Source of the DNA: Bradyrhizobium sp. 200 | Lineage (GTDB): Bacteria > Pseudomonadota > Alphaproteobacteria > Rhizobiales > Xanthobacteraceae | Length of the DNA stretch: 64,000 nt | Assembly (NCBI RefSeq): GCF_023100945.1 | Contig: NZ_CP064689.1 | Location: forward strand, 1,408,001 to 1,472,000 | Reading direction: 5' to 3' | Part shown: positions 61,102 through 64,000 of the stretch, piece by piece | Numbering within the stretch: position 1 is the first letter of the stretch | How the letters are laid out: every line of letters begins with the position of its first letter | Position numbers and translations under genes: made by a program | The notes under the pieces: generated by a model | Told to the model about the DNA's origin: nothing | The model's input: the letters and a program-made list of their open reading frames with translations, nothing else | Database searches by the model: none

Positions 61102-61955
61102 TTGTCCTTGTCCCGGTCCTCGGCTTCCTTGCCGATCGTCGCGCCGAGAAATTCGCGAAGCGCCTCGGCCGATTGATCTGCCGCCGATTGATTGAATTCG
61201 AGGTGATGCCCCTGAATCTCAACGGGTGTCTTCAGGCCCGGCGCGTCGAAGGCGTGATAGGCGTCGGGATAGACGATAAGCTTGATCGGAACGCCTTGAT
61301 CCTTCTTGCGCGAGATCCCCCAGCCATCGCGGCCGGCCGCCAGGCCGCGGCACTCGTCCGCCGAGTTCCAATCGTCGCGCTCGCCGATCAAGATCAGCGT
61401 CGGCACCGTCATGTTTCCTTTCAGCCTCGTGCAGGGCGGGTAGAACGCGACCGCGGAGCGGAACTTGTTTGACGAGGCCTCCTCGGCAATTCCGCGTTCG
61501 ACCGACGAGAGGACCGACCAGCCGCCCATCGCAAAACCGATGGCGGCGACGCGCGAAGGATCGACCGAGGGGTGCTGCGCCAGAAAGTCCAGGGCGCGGT
61601 AGGCGTCGGAAGCGAAATCGGTTGATGCACTGTCTTTGCAACTGGTCTGGTTGCCGCGCGGACCAAGACTGTCCACCGAGAGCGTCACATAACCCCAGGA
61701 TGCGATGCGCTTGCCCCAGCGTTCGTCAATACGCCGCCAGTTGCCGTTGCAGCTATGCAGCAAGACCACCGCGGGCGAGGGGCCTGCGCCGCCCTTCGGA
61801 CGCCTCAGGTACCCCACGAGGGCATGCGAGCTTGCCAGCGGCGTTTCGAGTTCAACGACGGTGCCGTCCGACTGAGATTGAGCAGAGGCGCATTCGACCG
61901 CATGTCCGATCAGGAATGCACTGGCGAAGGCAGCGATCTTGGCGAGGCTCGTCAT
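61098..61955 (-). CDS. Secreted dienelactone-hydrolase-like protein with no nucleophile
   Basis: 285 residues. Signal peptide (AAFASAFLIGHAVECASAQ). Alpha/beta-hydrolase fold of the dienelactone hydrolase type with acid region GERDDW and histidine DAYHAFD. The nucleophile elbow reads GFAMGG: the Ser/Cys position is Ala142 (codon GCG). Thus it may be inactive or a binding protein, unless another residue serves. It follows the amidohydrolase gene by 39 bp on the same strand. Confidence 0.82.
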   Translation of the reverse strand: MTSLAKIAAFASAFLIGHAVECASAQSQSDGTVVELETPLASSHALVGYLRRPKGGAGPSPAVVLLHSCNGNWRRIDERWGKRIASWGYVTLSVDSLGPRGNQTSCKDSASTDFASDAYRALDFLAQHPSVDPSRVAAIGFAMGGWSVLSSVERGIAEEASSNKFRSAVAFYPPCTRLKGNMTVPTLILIGERDDWNSADECRGLAAGRDGWGISRKKDQGVPIKLIVYPDAYHAFDAPGLKTPVEIQGHHLEFNQSAADQSAEALREFLGATIGKEAEDRDKDK

Positions 61956-61994
61956 GGACTACCTCTAGCTCAAAAGTTCGAGACTGATGTCCCT

Positions 61995-62879
61995 TTATAC
62001 ACCCAAAATCTTCCTTGCGTTGGCCTTCATCACCTTCGGCCGGATCTCCTCGCGGATCTCCAGCTTGGCGAAATCGGCCAGCCAGCGGTCGGGCGTAATC
62101 ACCGGCCAGTCCGAGCCGAACAGCATCTTGTCCTGCAAAATCGAGTTGATGTAGCGCACGAGAATCGGCGGAAAATATTTCGGCGACCAGCCGGAGAGGT
62201 CGATATAGACGTTCGGCTTGTGGGTCGCGACCGACAGCGCCTCTTCCTGCCAGGGGAAGGAGGGATGCGCGAGGATGATCTTCAGGTCGGGAAAATCCGC
62301 GGCAACATCGTCCATATACATCGGGTTGGAATATTTCAGCCGCATCCCCATGCCGCCGGGCATGCCTGAGCCGACGCCGGTTTGCCCGGTGTGAAACAGC
62401 GCGATCGCGCCGCCTTCATTGATCGCTTCATAAAGCGGATAGGCCATGCGGTCGTTCGCGTAGAAGCCCTGCATGGTCGGATGGAATTTGAAGCCGCGGA
62501 CGCCGTATTCCTCGATCAGCTTCCGCGCTTCCCGCACGCCGAGCTTGCCCTTGTGCGGATCGATCGAGACAAAGGGGATCAGGACGTCGAGATGATCGGA
62601 GGCGACCTCCAGCATCTCGTAATTGTTGTAGCGGCGAAACCCGGTCTCGCGTTCGGCGTCGACCGGGAAGATCACGGCCGCGATATTCTTGGAGCGGTAA
62701 TAGGCCGCGGTCTCCGGTACGGTCGGCGGATGCTTGTGCGGCGATTTGAAATATTCCGCCATGCGCTTCTGGAAATCGTCATAGCCGTCGTCGCCATGCA
62801 GGCCGCAGGGCTCTTCGGCGTGGGTATGGATGTCGATCGCGACGACTTTCTCGATATCGGGCAGTTTGAGCTTGGGCAT
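61995..62879 (-). CDS. Amidohydrolase family protein (ACMSD-like)
   Basis: 294 residues. N-terminal AIDIHTHAEE gives the H-x-H metal pair; then FKFHPTMQGF, ALFHTGQTG, LAHPSFPW and FGSDWPVITPDRW, a full PF04909-type set. Related to proteins annotated as 4-hydroxyphenyl-beta-ketoacyl-CoA hydrolase in p-coumarate pathways, but that name is not proved. Divergent from two MaoC hydratase genes, which supports a CoA-thioester pathway. Confidence 0.88.
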   Translation of the reverse strand: MPKLKLPDIEKVVAIDIHTHAEEPCGLHGDDGYDDFQKRMAEYFKSPHKHPPTVPETAAYYRSKNIAAVIFPVDAERETGFRRYNNYEMLEVASDHLDVLIPFVSIDPHKGKLGVREARKLIEEYGVRGFKFHPTMQGFYANDRMAYPLYEAINEGGAIALFHTGQTGVGSGMPGGMGMRLKYSNPMYMDDVAADFPDLKIILAHPSFPWQEEALSVATHKPNVYIDLSGWSPKYFPPILVRYINSILQDKMLFGSDWPVITPDRWLADFAKLEIREEIRPKVMKANARKILGV

Positions 62880-62921
62880 TGGGCTTCCCCGGCGGCTTGA
62901 TTTTTGGATCTGGAAAATTGA

Positions 62922-62934
62922 TTATACTATATAA
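62922..62934. promoter_or_regulatory. Candidate operator palindrome in the amidohydrolase/MaoC gap
   Basis: TTATA-CTA-TATAA, a perfect 5-bp inverted repeat in an AT-rich patch of a GC-rich region, 43 bp upstream of the amidohydrolase start and 52 bp upstream of the MaoC start. Similar sites are used by GntR/FadR-type regulators; no regulator gene is in view. Confidence 0.45.
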
Positions 62935-62985
62935 CGAATTCCGCAAGGCGGCAGAAACAAGACGCGGAAAATAAGGGAGTGTGGC

Positions 62986-63462
62986 ATGGCGCAGGCCGAA
63001 GCCTTCGAGACCGATTTCTGGAAAGACGCCAATCTGCGCAAGGTCTGGGACGACATCGTCCCCGGCGAGCCGCGCAAGACCATCCCCTACACGCTGACGA
63101 AAGAGGCGATCGAACTCTACTGCAAATCGGTCGGCGAGACCCACCCGATCTATTTTGACGAAGCTTACGCCAAAACCACCCGCTATGGCGGGCTGATCGC
63201 GCCGCCCTCGATCCATATCCTCCTGATGTTCTCCTGCACGCCGGCCGACGACTGGATGCGCTCGCCGGGCACGGTGAATGCCGGGCAGTCCTGGAGCTAC
63301 AACATTCCGGCAAGGCCCAATGACGTCATCACCCTGCAGGCCCGCGCGCTCGACAAGTTCATCAAGCGCGAGCGGCTGTTCGTGGTGCACGACAATGTCT
63401 TCTTCAACCAGAAGGGCGATGTAATCTGTTCCGGCCGCGGCTGGACGATTCGGCCGATGTAA
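62986..63462 (+). CDS. MaoC-like dehydratase, first of a pair
   Basis: 158 residues, hot-dog fold (FAS1 dehydratase N-terminal type): IELYCKSVGETHPIYFDEAY, GGLIAPPSIHILLM and NVFFNQKGDVICSG. The dehydratase motif D-x4-H is only partly kept (ETHPIYFD), so it may be the non-catalytic half of a heterodimer with the next gene (14-bp gap). GGGAG lies before the ATG. Confidence 0.88.
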   Translation: MAQAEAFETDFWKDANLRKVWDDIVPGEPRKTIPYTLTKEAIELYCKSVGETHPIYFDEAYAKTTRYGGLIAPPSIHILLMFSCTPADDWMRSPGTVNAGQSWSYNIPARPNDVITLQARALDKFIKRERLFVVHDNVFFNQKGDVICSGRGWTIRPM

Positions 63463-63476
63463 GAGGGGAGCGATCA

Positions 63477-63926
63477 ATGACGACCACATTCGACAATCTC
63501 TCCGCCGGCGACGTCATCGACGGCCCGAAATTCGCGGTCTCACGCGAATCGATCCGCCTGTTCTGCGATGCCTCGCTCGACTACAACCCGCTGCATCTCG
63601 ACGACGACTACATGAAGGGCAATTTCGGCAAGACCAATTTCGGCGGCATCATCATGCACGGCATGAACAATTTCGGGCTGATCTCGCGCATGATCACGGA
63701 TTGGGCCTGTCCCGCCGGCGCGGTCCACCGGCGGCTTGAGACGCGGTGGGTCAAACCAGTCCGGCCCGGCGATACCATCCAGCCCACAGGGATCATCAAG
63801 GCCAAGCAAACGACTGAAAAATCCCGCTGGGTTTTGATCGACGTGGTGGTGAAGAACCAGCGCGAGGAAAAGGTCGCGACCGGCGAGGCCCTGGTCGAAT
63901 TCCCGCGCGACCTGTTTTGCCAGTGA
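63477..63926 (+). CDS. MaoC-like dehydratase, second of a pair
   Basis: 149 residues, hot-dog fold with the full motif DYNPLH (D35, N37, H40) and IIMHGMNNFG. GAGGGGAG lies just upstream. Likely the catalytic partner of the gene before, hydrating an enoyl-CoA. A divergent amidohydrolase may act on the product. The last 74 bases of the window show no supported gene. Confidence 0.9.
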   Translation: MTTTFDNLSAGDVIDGPKFAVSRESIRLFCDASLDYNPLHLDDDYMKGNFGKTNFGGIIMHGMNNFGLISRMITDWACPAGAVHRRLETRWVKPVRPGDTIQPTGIIKAKQTTEKSRWVLIDVVVKNQREEKVATGEALVEFPRDLFCQ

Positions 63927-64000
63927 TTCCGAACAGCTCCATGGAAGCTCTGGCTTGACGATGCCCCATCGGGCCGAATGGCTGGAATATCATCCACCCG

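Noticed and set aside
63608..63997. Minus-strand frame at the window's right edge
   Set aside because: It lies mostly antisense to the second MaoC gene and has no recognisable features; a gene beyond the edge cannot be judged.

Overview
This 64-kb window is a chromosomal stretch from a high-GC alphaproteobacterium. The protein families, codon use and repeat style look like the Bradyrhizobium / Rhodopseudomonas group (Nitrobacteraceae). The reasons are a CpdR response regulator, many TctC/Bug-type periplasmic binding proteins, class III cyclases fused to TPR repeats, a YiaA/PspA pair, and abundant short intergenic palindromic elements. The species call is inference; no rRNA or species marker is present.

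Layout. 1-0.7 kb: 3' part of cpdR with a clear terminator, then tRNA-Val(GAC). 0.7-6.2 kb: a cyclase-TPR protein and the opgGH osmoregulated periplasmic glucan pair. 6.3-9.3 kb: a flavoprotein and two small secreted proteins. 9.5-12.2 kb: a compact plus-strand unit of two amidohydrolases and a Rieske protein. 12.2-15.2 kb: two secreted proteins, then a TetR regulator divergent from pspA-yiaA, with three copies of one palindromic operator between them. 15-16.3 kb: a duplicated, decayed stretch carrying a 17-bp tandem repeat. 16.3-18.8 kb: an uncharacterised, translationally coupled GNAT-like/membrane pair and a zinc-ribbon protein. 19-22.2 kb: SDR, ModE-type regulator, old yellow enzyme and GFA protein. 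22.2-24.6 kb: a lower-GC cyclase-TPR gene between an apparent transposase remnant and an inverted repeat. 24.7-34.2 kb: catabolic and uptake genes (ThDP enzyme, DszA-type monooxygenase, M20 peptidase, complete tctCBA transporter, hydrolase).

34.7-39 kb: a complete glutamate/aspartate-type ABC transporter (gltIJKL) followed by a D-amino-acid aminotransferase-like gene. 39.1-44 kb: AhpD-like protein, another Bug protein, and a minus-strand Ldh2 / flavin monooxygenase / fumarylacetoacetase operon. 44.3-48.4 kb: a 1362-residue protein with five GAF units at an exact 546-bp period, then intact GGDEF and EAL domains. 48.4-51.4 kb: small genes and a scar where the 3' ends of a galE gene and a CelD-type acetyltransferase gene are fused head to head. 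51.7-54.9 kb: wrbA, pirin and SDR genes with a divergent LysR regulator. 55-58.6 kb: an accessory block (Bug protein, histone-H1-like protein, membrane protein). 58.7-64 kb: a cysteine-motif secreted protein, YbaK, haloacid dehalogenase, DUF302, a dehalogenase ghost, a hydrolase lacking its nucleophile, an amidohydrolase, and a divergent pair of MaoC hydratases.

How the genes fit together. Much of the window is scavenging metabolism: binding-protein transporters (TctABC, orphan Bug proteins, GltIJKL) beside flavin monooxygenases, amidohydrolases and CoA-type hydratases. Envelope functions (OpgGH, PspA/YiaA, secreted proteins) and cyclic-nucleotide signalling (two cyclase-TPR proteins, one GGDEF-EAL protein) are interspersed. 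At least five families of intergenic palindromic elements fill the gaps, mostly at gene 3' ends. No CRISPR array, intact insertion sequence, prophage or replication origin is visible.
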